From NCBI GenBank assembly GCA_036924085.1, contig JAVGWX010000004.1:75891590-75955589 (forward strand): a stretch of 64,000 nucleotides of DNA, in the 5' to 3' direction. The notes below the pieces were generated by a model. It saw nothing but the letters and a program-made list of their open reading frames with translations. It was not told the DNA's origin and searched no databases. A program made the translations under genes and the position numbers. This stretch comes from Ariolimax columbianus (taxonomy: Eukaryota; Mollusca; Gastropoda; Stylommatophora; Arionidae). Shown in pieces: positions 23,801-32,545 of this stretch. Positions within the stretch are counted from its first letter, which is position 1. Each line of letters starts with the position of its first letter.

Positions 23801-26800
23801 TTTGAACAAATAAAACTTTATTGGGTCTTTTTGTTATTTATTGTCATTTTTGTTCACATGGTTTGTTGTTACATGGATCCAACAGTATCTTGGCTCTAGC
23901 CCTTCAGCTCAATGCCATGTAAGGGTATCCGCATATGTTGTTTGTTGTTGTTCAGTACCACAAAAAAGTGTTCCATTTATCTGACCTTTGTGGAAGAAGC
24001 ATTCTCCTAAAATTCAGTGTGGGAAGGAAGACTAACATCTGGTCAGGCACAACATACTGATCAGACATGTTAATCAGGGTCAGGCAAAATATACTGGTCA
24101 AGACCCTCACCTCGGCTTCGTCACAGCCCTTCCTGGAAACGGGCTGTTTTCAAGACAGCCTGGCTAACAAGGTGAGGGATCAACAAAATCCCCACAGTAG
24201 TGAATGACGCGCAGATGAAGCCAAGCATAGCACAACCGTCTGGAGGACCATGGTCCACCTTCATCAGCACGCTCGGGATGTAAGGAAAGCTACGAAACCT
24301 GCCACTTGACATCCTTTTCAGGGCACACATAAGAGTATTCCTACTCATTGTGGGAATTCAACATCAACAACCTAAAATCAGTGAGTGCCAAGCACCCAAG
24401 GAGGGGATGCTCATGGTTTCATATGGGGGTGTTCACAGCTGGCACTCTAGATTTTTTTGTTGCTGGATTCTGTTCAGATGCTGGGAGCTCACATTTTAAA
24501 AATAAAAGCTGTGACTAAATGCTGGTTTAAATTATCTTCCAGCCCCTTGCCCAAGGAAAACGTACCCAGGGATAAGCTACCAATGAGAGATGAGCTTATT
24601 TTTCCCAGTGCTACCAAGATTCCTCGGCTGCCTAAAGCTAATGTACCAGTTCCTCATGGGTAAGTTTAAATATGTAATAGTATGCTAAATTGATATCACT
24701 GCCTTCTGGTCAGACAGAAGCTCAGTCTCTTCCATCGATTGGTTAAAGGTATGGATATTGCTGGTTTTTGTTTCTGATGGCATGATGGCTCGAGTACTGC
24801 ATGAAAGAGAATTGTCTGTACCCTTTTCTGTCATCACCTGTGTCAAGCTGGGATTATGTGCTAGCTCTGACACTCTTTAGCATGGTCTTTGCAGCGATGC
24901 TTTCTGATGCTGTATGTGGTACTTCTACCAACATACAAATGAGGTACAGGATACATGTTTAGCTTTTGAATACATCAAGGTGAAGGAAGCAACCATTCTG
25001 GGTCTCCTCTTTGCTAATAAACCTCAGAACAAGATATGCAATCTTCCATGAAAATATTTTCGTTGGCAAGCACTTATTTTTGTAAATCAACACTAGCGAA
25101 ATTGAGGTACTCTTCCAGCCTGCTACCAGGAAGCCGTACAGGGAACTAAACATCACTATACACAACCAAAGTCTCCGCCCAGTTGATAGCTTTACCTACC
25201 TAGGCAGTACCCTTACCAGAGAAGCAAACATCAACTCTAAGAACAACAACAGGATTGCAAAGGCAAACTCTGCATTTGATTTGAAAGACTACAAGCAAAT
25301 GTCATGTCTGGAACTGACAGGGCACTACTGTCACCATCAAAATAAAGGTGTGTCATGTGGTAGTGCTCTTCTGTATGCCTGCGAAACATGGACAGTGTAT
25401 AGCAGACATGCCAGACAGTTGAAAAGTCTCCACATGAGTTATCTCTGCATGCTGTTCAGAATTAGATAGCAGGACAAAGTACCAAACTCTAAAATCTACA
25501 ACAGGTCAACCATGTTGAGCATCTTCTTCATCTTCTGCGTTCATTCTCAATCTTCCACTAACAAGCCCTGAACAGGGCTTTGCAAGTAACAGGATGTAGT
25601 TTTTAGAACGAAATGCCTTGTGGTGCTAGTTAACAGCTTGACTGCGATATTTGCACCTTTCGGTCTGACACATCCGTCTTCAGCAGTGTTGAGCATCTAA
25701 ATGCTTCTTCAAAGAACTCAGATAACATGTGGCGGTTATGTTGTTCGCATTAGCGTGTTCCCGAGTAGCTACCATTCAGTGAGCTCAGAACAGACAGATG
25801 CTTATGAGATAGACAGAAGAAACTCTACAGATAATTCTTAAAAATGTATCTGAGAAGCTTCAACATGTCGCCTCCTGGGAGATGCTTGCACAGAAATGTT
25901 CCGTCTGGCATGCTAGCATCACACAAGATTCTCAGGTCGCAGAGCAGAATATCATCGCTGAGGCTCAGAGAAAACAAGCTACCCAAAAGAACAGAATACA
26001 CAATGACCCCCATAGTCAAATTCTTACATGTGTTTTCTAAGTGTGACAGAGTCTGCAGTAGCAGGTTTGGACTTTACAGTCGTATGAGATATCACATTTC
26101 ACAGCAGAAGCCGACTGCTAGCACCAGGGCCAGTGATCCAGAGCTGCAAAGATAATTCTTCACCTCCACGTAGTGATCCTGGATAACAGGCTGCAATAGG
26201 GCAGACTGGATAAGGAGAAGGGATTGAAGAGGGTAGGCTAACCCGGTACCCAAAAATACTTTGCTGAAGTTGGATGTATTGGACTGAAAGGTGCAAATAT
26301 TGCAGTCAAGCTGTAAATTACGATACAATGCATTTTATTCTCCAGACTGCATCCTGCTACTTGCAAAGTCCCTTTCAGGGCTTCGTAGCGGGAGCTTGAG
26401 AATAAATGACGAAGAAGATGCTGTCACCATCTTCGCTTTCGATGGACAACTATTATCAACTATAACTATATCAAATAGCAACCAAGTCTCTGGACACATG
26501 CTACTGGTGTGTAGGATGGCTGAAACTGCAGAAGACAGATGTGTCAGACCGAAAAGTGCAAATATCGCAGTCAAGCTGTAAACTAGCAACATAACGCAAT
26601 AAATTCTCCAGTTTACATCTTGCTACTTGCATAGCCTTGTTCAGGGCTTGGTAGCGGGAGATTGAGAACGAACGCAGAAGAAGAAGAAGGATGGCTGGAA
26701 GCTTATTATCACCGCAAGTGCAACAGGGGCTGCCATGTCAGGATTTTTCTAACAGTCATATGAGATGATATCTCACAGCACAAGTCTGATGCTGTCGCCA

Positions 26801-28064
26801 TCTTTATTTGCAAATGTGCAATTATTATTATAAGTCAACTTCATTGATGAAAGTGCCCAAAAAGTTTTCGCTGAATTCACGGACTGCTCATTTACAGCTA
26901 CGTCGGCTAGCAGAAGCTGTCATACCATTAAAAAAAACAATCAACATGCCGGGTCTGTCAAGCCGACGCAATATGATTTGAACCGGTTAGGTTGGGATTG
27001 TAACCAAGTTCACAATCCCTGGGGCGTACATGCTCCCCCTATTTCAGAGGAAAGAATAAGCCTACCAAGCATTACTGTGCATGTTGCAGTGAAACCAAAG
27101 AGGGTTGTCCTAACTACGGGAGGGCAGGGGAAGATTAACGATTAACAACAACAACAACAATGGGGGCTGAAGATGCAGCACAGTGAATGAGCTGACAGCA
27201 GTCAGTGACTCGTAGCTGGCTGCTTGCATCTGGGTCAGCAAACCAGAGCTGACAAGACCCTAATTCTGCCTCCAAGTGGCGGTTCTGGAAATAGGTTGCA
27301 CTAGTATAGTTTGGCAAAATTTATGTGTAGCTGTCTTTGCCATTCTGAACATTGTCATGGTGTACAGGCAAGGAAATTATTTTACTTTCAATTGAAAAAG
27401 ACCTATACAGTTGTCTCGAGGTAAGGTGTGCACCTCAGGTGCCGGAGGTCACGGGTTCGAATCACGGTGAAGATTGGGATTTTTTACACATGGATCTCCT
27501 GGTAAAATTCCTCTGACCTCTGGGTAGTGAGATCCGACTCCAGTGTTCAGTGTCAAGCACGTTAAAAATTCCTTGGCAGTTGGAAATTGAAAAGAGTAGG
27601 CTTTAATGGCCAAAATTAAAGTTAAAAATCTACTCAAGTTATTTGTATCTTTCCCCAGGTGGTTTGTTAAGAGCAGCTATAGATGGTGCTTGGCTGCGGG
27701 TCTACTTAGCTCTAGTGTTTGAGTCAATTAAGATGGACTCGCACATCGGTTAAACCACTCTCTATCAAACTGGTTGTATACAGACTGTAGAGTCTTCTAA
27801 ACCGGTATAAATACGTTAAGTTATGTATTCTTAACATTATTCTTAAAATGAGTTTACTTTTGTTTCAGGGGCTTAAAAACTCTGTATGTCGACTCGTATC
27901 AGTTTCCGTCTCATGTGAACATGAAGGAGAACTACTACTGCCCGGTGGATACACCATTCAAGCTACCAGATCCTGGGACAAAGTCTATCCACACAGCTTC
28001 TCACATGTACAACACAGAGTATCAGAATATTGGTAGCAGAAAACCTATTACTGTATCAAAGTAA
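14723..28064 (+). CDS. Six-exon gene, unrecognised 336-residue protein, possibly ciliary
   Basis: Exons 14723-14839, 17985-18173, 18827-18997, 22145-22365, 24543-24659 and 27869-28064 join with GT-AG junctions and matching phases (0,0,0,2,2) into 1011 nt, ATG to TAA. An in-frame TGA precedes the ATG. I do not recognise the protein. It is soluble-looking: no signal peptide, no membrane segment, no coiled coil, no low complexity. It is rich in Pro, Tyr, His, Lys and Trp, with short motifs such as TGVGHHYRPGYFF (residues 21-33), KAPGHWKVNY, GWRQPLTMGNQM, PTYWECENYPKAWGHGLH and DSYQFPSHVNMKENYYCP. This composition, with short aromatic and proline motifs and no globular signature, resembles microtubule inner proteins of cilia and sperm tails. 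That is inference. All introns carry transposons. Confidence 0.88.
15005..15375 (+). mobile_element. CR1-like LINE 3' end
   Basis: Reads RVVNDWNALPRKVVKARTIN and AFKNRLDALSF, the usual C-terminus of CR1-type RT, then the tail TCTTCTAAACCAGTATA and GTTAAGTTTATGTTAAGG. In intron 1. Confidence 0.8.
15880..17352 (-). mobile_element. I-like LINE, RNase H and 3' region
   Basis: Minus-strand pieces in order: thumb (MGLRIILGTLKSTPITELGK), RNase H (WTHMYTDGSVS, NSRAEARAIYVALQI, VILRDSRSVLQAI) and a C-terminal zinc-knuckle-like end (FRLRTGHCRLKAHLHKMG, TCDCGVPKQTPEHI). RNase H catalytic D, E and D are visible, but frameshifts separate the blocks. An R2 element at 17353-17697 interrupts it and the sequence resumes to about 17880. 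Confidence 0.8.
17353..17697 (+). mobile_element. R2 with 13-bp TSD, nested in an I-like LINE
   Basis: Exact duplication ATCCCACTCTGAA at 17340-17352 and 17698-17710. 345 bp with the standard R2 landmarks and a TTAAACAAC tail. It splits the I-like LINE, so it inserted later. Confidence 0.92.
17985..18173 (+). CDS. Unrecognised gene, exon 2
   Basis: 63 codons after acceptor GAATTTCTCAG; begins TFLRDPLPPKLA, ends YIKDLREK, donor GTATGT. Phase 0 at both ends. Confidence 0.88.
18300..18650. mobile_element. R3 foldback element, decayed
   Basis: Left arm GGGACAAAAACAAAATG and GACCACAAGGACTTCATCAG; right arm GTGACCATAATGTGG and CTTTGGTTTTTGTTCCAG, inverted relative to each other. In intron 2, between exons 2 and 3. 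Confidence 0.5.
18827..18997 (+). CDS. Unrecognised gene, exon 3
   Basis: 57 codons after acceptor GACTCCTCAG; LGQGGWRQPLTMGNQ to HHKEGPSK, donor GTAAGT. Phase 0 at both ends. Confidence 0.88.
19812..20073 (+). mobile_element. SINE-A, full length with 10-bp TSD
   Basis: TATTAGTAGC at 19802-19811 and 20074-20083. The tRNA-like head has A-box-like TGGGCTGGTGG (19822-19832) and B box GGTTCGATCCC (19866-19876). The body is GGGGAAGCAAACCC and CGGATGCACTGGGCC; the end is A-rich. In intron 3. Confidence 0.92.
20480..20710 (-). mobile_element. R1-related fragment
   Basis: GGTACCGGGTTTGCC, CTTAGCCAGATTACAC, GGTGGAAAAAGGTC and CAGCCAGCTATGTGTCAC follow the head half of R1 in reverse; a diverged subfamily shared with 27160-27325 and 44565-44830. 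Confidence 0.55.
20987..22115 (+). mobile_element. Probable solo LTR, plus orientation
   Basis: Starts TGTGACAGTTCCAGCTGG and carries GTAATAAATATTATTTTG near 22014. It matches the reverse complement of 32842-33786 over most of its length (for example CGATTATTCTTGTAATAAAT, TTTGTCTGATACAGGGGTGG). The 3' end is diverged; a CTACCACA stretch at 22108-22115 is the best guess for the boundary. Ends about 30 bp before exon 4. Confidence 0.6.
22145..22365 (+). CDS. Unrecognised gene, exon 4
   Basis: 221 nt after acceptor TTTACCCACAG; VGTASTQNPKLQGKPF, then DPYLSVTQRDHRLFAPSELN and PTYWECENYPKAWGHG. Donor GTGAGT leaves two bases. Confidence 0.9.
22560..22765 (+). repeat. Unclassified repeat, copy 2
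   Basis: Counterpart of 12640-12850: ACGGCCCTCATTAAGG, GAGCTGAAGTCACTATCC, CTCTCAACAATGACCC. Confidence 0.55.
22775..23415 (+). mobile_element. CR1-like LINE 3' end, longest copy
   Basis: Reads [56 protein letters not shown] and FFSQRVGNSWNAL. Ends with the tail AGTCTTCTAAACCAGTATA. In intron 4. Confidence 0.85.
24015..24370 (+). mobile_element. R2 SINE-like element
   Basis: CTAACATCTGGTCAGGC, GTTAATCAGGGTCAGGC, GGATGTAAGGAAAGCTACG and an ATTCAACATCAACAAC tail. In intron 4, 170 bp before exon 5. Confidence 0.8.
24543..24659 (+). CDS. Unrecognised gene, exon 5
   Basis: 117 nt after acceptor TTATCTTCCAG; PLPKENVPRDKLPMRDEL to PKANVPVPHG, proline-rich. Donor GTAAGT leaves two bases. Confidence 0.87.
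24880..25512 (+). mobile_element. RTE/L1-like LINE, C-terminal part
   Basis: Reads LIALPT near TYLGSTL-like sequence, then CMPAKHGQCIADMPDS in one frame and YACETWTVYSRHARQLKSLH in another: the YACETW block before the C-terminal domain. Interrupted by an R1 insertion at 25525 and resumed at 25699. Confidence 0.75.
25525..25686 (-). mobile_element. R1 short form with 12-bp TSD
   Basis: TGTTGAGCATCT at 25513-25524 and 25687-25698 flank exactly 162 bp of R1 short form. It proves the short form transposes as its own unit. Confidence 0.92.
25699..26095 (+). mobile_element. RTE-like LINE end with zinc-finger-like motif
   Basis: Continuation of the LINE at 24880. KCDRVCSSRFGLYSRMRYH resembles the C-terminal C2H2-like finger (C-C-R-G-L-S-H-H) found in this LINE group. 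Confidence 0.7.
26100..26415 (+). mobile_element. R1 long form
   Basis: CGACTGCTAGCACCAGGGCC, GTGATCCTGGATAACAGG, ACCCGGTACCCAAAAATAC, and the tail ATGACGAAGAAGATG. Confidence 0.8.
26523..26687 (+). mobile_element. R1 short form with 10-bp TSD
   Basis: AGGATGGCTG at 26513-26522 and 26688-26697 flank 165 bp from AAACTGCAGAAGACAG to GCAGAAGAAGAAG. Confidence 0.9.
27160..27325 (+). mobile_element. R1-related fragment
   Basis: GGGGCTGAAGATGCAGCAC, GAGCTGACAGCAGTCAGTGA, CTGGCTGCTTGCATCTGGG, GCCTCCAAGTGGCGG: the same diverged R1 subfamily as 44565-44830. A CAACAACAACAAC tract precedes it. Confidence 0.55.
27410..27835 (+). mobile_element. SINE-C: tRNA-like head, CR1-like tail
   Basis: Head TGTCTCGAGGTAAGG (A-box-like) and GGTTCGAATCA (B box, 27454-27464). 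The body from about 27596 is shared with 60330-60595, including GCGGGTCTACTTAGCTCTAG and GCACATCGGTTAAACCAC. The end is TTGTATACAGACTG, GAGTCTTCTAAACCGGTATA and ACGTTAAGTTA, the 3' end of the CR1-like LINE. In intron 5, just before the last exon. Confidence 0.75.
27869..28064 (+). CDS. Unrecognised gene, last exon
   Basis: 196 nt after acceptor TTTTGTTTCAG; GLKTLYVDSYQFPSH to GSRKPITVSK and TAA. It starts only about 35 bp after a SINE ends. No AATAAA is visible in the next 150 bp, so the polyadenylation site is unknown. Confidence 0.85.
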
Positions 28065-28199
28065 CTGGTTGTTTAGACTACCCTGGGGTCACAACCCTAT
28101 TTTGGGATCCTGATAAAGATAAGTGGCAATTTCAGATATAAATCCAAGAATCTATTTATCTGTTTCCTTCAGTGCCAAACATGGCATATAAGGCAGAAC

Positions 28200-28680
28200 T
28201 CATTGCTCACTCCAGGTCGATCTGTCCTGTATGTAGTTGAGACCCATCATGGTGACCTCTCTAGTGATTGTTCTCCATAGCGTCTCTCTTGGTCTGCCTC
28301 TCTTTCTGGTGTCAATGGGTCTCAACATAATTGCTTGAACTGGAAATCTGTTGCAATTCATTCTAAGAACATGTGCGATATTCTCCCAACATTTTTTCCT
28401 TATGATAGTAGAAACATATTGCTGTTTGTTCTCCAATCTTATTTTGTTTGTTCTCTAATCTTATTTGTTTGTGTGTCTTAAAGTTGTTCTAGCCAATGTT
28501 TAATCATTTTCTAAGACTTTTATTTTCAAATGCTCTTAGCTTTTTAGTTCCTTGGACAGGAATAGTAAAGTGATCAGTGACGATCGCACCTGATGGCATC
28601 TTTAATGGTAGCAAAAAACTCCCTCCACTTCACCCGGTTTTCTGCCATCTTTCATACAATACCCCAACTTTGATTCATAA
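28200..28680 (-). mobile_element. RTE-like LINE 3' end (28200-28440) and remnant (28560-28680)
   Basis: Minus strand reads NIAHVLRMNCNRFPVQAIML and RKRGRPRETLWRTITREVT. The remnant reads MAENRVKWREFFATIKDA, the family's final block. Confidence 0.75.
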
Positions 28681-28686
28681 TTCTTA

Positions 28687-29310
28687 TCTCAGCCTCTACA
28701 ATTCTTCAGCAAGTTTGTCCTAGGCTGGCCTCTCTTTAACCTCATCTGAGCCTCTACAGTTCTTCAGCAAGTTTGTCATAGGCTGGCCTCTCTTTAACCT
28801 CATCTGAGCCTCTACAGTTCTTCAGCAAGTTTGTCCTAGGCTGGCCTCTCTTTAACCTCATCTGAGCCTCTACAATTCTTTAGCAAGTTTGTCCTAGGCT
28901 GGCCTCTCTTTAACCTCATCTGAGCCTCAACAATTCTTCAGCAAGTTTGTCCTAGGCTGGCCTCTCTTTAACCTCATCTGAGCCTCTACAATTCTTTAGC
29001 AAGTTTGTCCTAGGCTGGCCTCTCTTTAACCTCATCTGAGCCTCAACAATTCTTCAGCAAGTTTGTCCTAGGCTGGCCTCTCTTTAACCTCATCTGAGCC
29101 TCAACAATTCTTCAGCAAGTTTGTCCTAGGCTGACCTCTCTTTAACCTCATCTGAGCCTCTACAATTCTTCAGCAAGTTTGTCCTAGGCTGGCCTCTCTT
29201 TAACCTCATCTCAACAATTCTTCAGCAAGTTTGTCCTAGGCTGGCCTCTCTTTCACCTCATTTCAACCTCTACAGTTCTTCAGCAAATTTGTCCTAGGCT
29301 GGCCTTCTTT
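28687..29310. repeat. 58-bp minisatellite grown in a LINE 3' end
   Basis: About ten and a half tandem copies of a 58-bp unit containing CTTCAGCAAGTTTGTCC and CTAGGCTGGCCTCTC. On the minus strand the unit reads RGQPRTNLLKNC, the LINE motif that should occur once between 28440 and 28560. Copies differ by a few bases; one near 29210 lacks about six. Confidence 0.92.
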
Positions 29311-29319
29311 ACATTTTTA

Positions 29320-29435
29320 TTTTGCGCCTGTTTGTCCAGTGCATCCAACTTTGTTGCGATTGGAGAACGAACACAGCACCTTCGAATTGTGAACCGTGTC
29401 ACTTAACCACTAGCCTACGCCGTCACCTAAAAACA
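29320..29435 (-). mobile_element. SINE-A fragment
   Basis: GCCTGTTTGTCCAGTGCATCC, then GCACCTTCGAATTGTGAACC and CACTTAACCACTAGCCTACG: tRNA-like head in reverse with the middle deleted. Confidence 0.7.
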
Positions 29436-29439
29436 CATA

Positions 29440-29660
29440 TAGATAATGGGTTAGTGACTGCACCAGAATAAAAAAAACTTAGCGGTTCAAGTTCTCCGCC
29501 ATTGGCTGCGAACTTAAACTAATTTCACATCATGACTTGTTATGAATTGTTGGTTGTTTTCATTAGTTTTTTGTTCTTGACAAAACCTTATGGCCGTAAC
29601 GTAGGTATGTTTTGTATTTGTCCTAGTGCTGTAACTGTGACGTTACCATTAAGTTATACA
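29440..29660. mobile_element. R3 foldback element, short copy
   Basis: Left GATAATGGGTTAGTGACTG and CACCAGAATAAAA; right CCTTATGGCCGTAACGTAGG and TTTGTCCTAGTGCTG, inverted as in 8765-9232. Confidence 0.5.
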
Positions 29661-29850
29661 TGTATCATATAGCCTGAGTGCTCTTATTTCCACTTGTCCT
29701 TGTATCTATACCTGGTACCGTACACTTCTGGGCACATCTTAAGTTATACTTGTATCATGTAGCTTGAGTGCTCTTTTTTCCACTTGTCCTTGTATATATA
29801 CTCGGTACACTTCTGACCATATCTTAAGTTATACTTGTATCCTGCTGCCT
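29655..29850 (+). repeat. Tandem repeat of about 80 bp, family also at 30090 and 30945-31105
   Basis: Two and a half copies of TTATACTTGTATCATGTAGC, GCTCTT, CACTTGTCCTTGTAT and TACACTTCTG. Related single or double copies lie at about 30085-30160 and 30945-31105, separated by other insertions. Confidence 0.7.
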
Positions 29851-30119
29851 TGTGAGTCATCTGTTTACGGGAAAGGCTTCGGGAGTAAATCCTGGGGAAA
29901 AATCCATCCTGTGCTACCTCCAGTCGTCTTCACACTGGATTAACGTAGCAGGGGACCAGAGAGTGAGGCTGATGCAAATCATTCCTATTTTAATGTTTTA
30001 AAGCACAGCATCAGACGATCTACAAAACAAAACAAAATCTGAGAGAAAATGACATCTCAAAGCATTTTTGCTTGTGATAGGCAACTATTACTTGTATGAG
30101 GTAGCCTAGATGTTCTCCT

Positions 30120-30490
30120 TTCCAACTGTTCCTTATCTACTTCTGGTAAACGTCTAGCATTCTTCTTCAGTTATTCTTGTTTCACGTATCCTTATTCATA
30201 CGTCAACTTGAATTTGTTTGAAGAAAGCAGCGGTCATCCCGAGGCTGTTGACACTGCCATTGAGCTTGTCTAGTGTTGGCACTGGTGATGGCCACATGTG
30301 CTTTCTCTGGTCCTCGTATTTTGGACAATTTTGCAGCAGATGATCAGGGGTAATTTTCCCTGTACCACAGGTGCATTCATCAGTAGCACCTATCTTCAGT
30401 TTGTTGTGGCCTGTGCGGAGTCTAAAGACTACCACCTGCTCTCTTCTGTTCAACTGGTAATACGCATAATTTTTGTGTGTAGCCAGCATG
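30120..30490 (-). mobile_element. I-like LINE 3' end
   Basis: Minus strand reads NRREQVVVFRLRTGHNKLKI, ECTCGTGKITPDHLLQNCP and SLGMTAAFFKQIQVDV before a stop. The 3' end runs into GAAGAAGAA. Best-preserved C-terminus of this family here. Confidence 0.82.
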
Positions 30491-30639
30491 CTCTGTTTCC
30501 CATTTGGCCATGTATCTGGCCCTAATAAACCTTTTGGACTCTTTGTAGGTCACACTATAATCTGGTTGTGGTAACCTTCCACCTTCTTTTGCCAGTATGT
30601 CATCTCCTCGTTGCCTTGAATGTTAGTTACAACTTCTTC

Positions 30640-30935
30640 GTTCGTTTGGAATTTCCTGCTACCAATTCCTGATAAGGGCTTTGCAAGTAGCAGGATGTTG
30701 TTTGAAGAACGGAATGTGTTGTAGTTTACAGCTTGACTGTGAAATTTGCACCTTTCTGTGCAACACATCTGACTTCAGCAGGCAGTTTTAAGTACCGTGT
30801 TAGTTTTCCCCTCTTCGATCCATTCTCCTTAGCCAGTCTGCTCTGTTGCAGCAGGTTATCCATGATCACCGCATGAAGGTGTAAAAGGGCCTTGACAACT
30901 CTGGTTCGCTGGCCCTGACGCTAGCAGTCAGTGAC
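30640..30935 (-). mobile_element. R1 long form
   Basis: TTCTTCGTTCG, TTACAGCTTGACTGTGAAA, TTAGCCAGTCTGCTCTG, GGTTCGCTGGCCCTGACGC. Confidence 0.8.
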
Positions 30936-30944
30936 TTCTTCATA

Positions 30945-31105
30945 AATTATACTTGCGTCAGGTAGCCTGGATTTTCTGCTTTTGACCTGTTATTGAATCT
31001 ATTCCTAATAAACTTCTTGGGCTCTTAATAAATTATACTTGTATCAGGTAGCCCAGACGCTATGCGTTCTACCTGTTCTTGTATCTATTCCTGATAAATC
31101 TCTTG
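30945..31105 (+). repeat. Two tandem copies of the ~80-bp repeat
   Basis: AAATTATACTTGCGTCAGG and AAATTATACTTGTATCAGG, each followed by GTAGCC and CCTAATAAACTTCTTGG or CCTGATAAATCTCTTGG. 31106-31289 is AT-rich without a gene. Confidence 0.7.
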
Positions 31106-31289
31106 GTAGTGTGATAAAAATACTTTTGTGGTTTATAAAAATACAGGTGCATATTTTAAATAAATATTTATATTTAAAAATTTTTTGGCTGTACAATAAA
31201 ATATTCTATTACAACACAGTAGAAATTGTTGGCCATATTTCTTATGCTTTCATAGAAAAACATTTTTAACTGGCAGGTATCTTTTTCAT

Positions 31290-31595
31290 TAGCATTCAAC
31301 CTTGAAAAGGAAGTTTGTGACATTGTGTCATAGTTTAAAGCGAGGCTGCAATATCTGCACCTTTTTGGGTAGACATATCCGATTTCAGCATGGTATTTTT
31401 GGGACAAGGTTAGCCTACCCTATTCGATCCCTAATCTCTTAGCCAGACTGCAACCATGCAGTTTTCAGGATCGCCCTTTGAGGCAGAATAGGGTCTTGGC
31501 CATCTAAGGGTCATTGACCCTGATGCAAGTGACCAGCTATGAGTCGTTTACTGCTATTAGCTCATTCACTGCTGCTTTTTCGACCCCCACCTGGC
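31290..31595 (-). mobile_element. R1-related element
   Basis: TTTAAAGCGAGGCTGCAATA, CTCTTAGCCAGACTGC, GATGCAAGTGACCAGCTATG: diverged R1 in reverse. Confidence 0.6.
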
Positions 31596-31609
31596 AGGTA
31601 GGACTGGAA

Positions 31610-31800
31610 TATAGTGGTTTTGAATGTCTAAACGGTGTGCTTGCTTCTCAAGCCAGAGGTGCAGGGTTCAATATCTGTTATTAACACGTTCCAGCTGACA
31701 CAGCTGTAAATGGGTACTTATTGTTAAGAAAGAAAACGAAGGGAGCTGGCCACTACCAACCTTTTTTAAAAAAAATACTTAAGACAGTGCACAATGAAGT
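31610..31800 (+). mobile_element. tRNA-like SINE related to SINE-B
   Basis: B box GGTTCAATATC at 31664-31674 after a tRNA-like arm CTTCTCAAGCCAGAGG; then CAGCTGTAAATGGGTAC, also found in SINE-B. 31800-32100 has no recognised feature. Confidence 0.55.
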
Positions 31801-32099
31801 CTATAATGTTCATCCCCGACAGCAGTGTCTGCTATAGAACAACTTTCCCCTGATAGTGGTGGGTCAGAGTGGAACCCTTTTTGTGGTGACAATTTTTTTA
31901 ATGGCCCACATGTCTTGACATTGTCCATCCATCATAAGTGTTGAAAATCATTCTCTCTGTTCATCCATTTGGAATATATTCCATCAATTGATTGGTTCGA
32001 AGGTGAGGAATCCAGTGTGAGTCTGAGAAAATCTTTGACAATGTTCGTCTCACATGAATGTCATTTCACAAGCTTTTACTCCACTGTCTAGAAGCTAAT

Positions 32100-32545
32100 T
32101 TTATGATGTTCTCCTTCAAGAAGACATGTGCTCACAGCGGCTTGGTCTTTGCGCAGAAGTTTCAAGAATGTCTGGAATTATTATATCCAATGCTTTTTGT
32201 GAAGTCTTAAGTGTGTTTTTGAAGTGTTTCTTTTGGCCACCACGAGAGCAGTTTCCCTTCTGCATTTCACCATAGAAAAGTATTCATGGCAGCCGATTGT
32301 CTAGCATGTGGACTACATGACCTGCCTACTGAATCAGCGACTACATCAGAAAAATATTGATGCTAGGGCTACCAGCTGTCAAAAACGGCATTACCTGGGA
32401 ACCTCTCTTGTCGTTCCAAGACAGAGTGTGTTGAAGTAGTAGTTGAGCTTCTTTACATGACACCTCCATGTTTCACAAGCATAGAGCTGCATTGGAAGAA
32501 CTGCAGCTTTGTGCACTTTCAACTTTGTCTGTAGAACAGACTGCG
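32100..32545 (-). mobile_element. RTE/L1-like LINE, C-terminal part
   Basis: Minus strand reads VLQTKLKVHKAAVLPMQLYA and CETWRCHVKKLNYYF, then GHVVHMLDNRLP and LFYGEMQKGNCSRGGQKK with stops. Same family as 2364-2960 and 24880. Confidence 0.75.

Noticed and set aside
28687..29310. CRISPR-like regular repeats
   Set aside because: Units are contiguous 58-bp tandem copies with no unique spacers, in an animal genome, inside a LINE.
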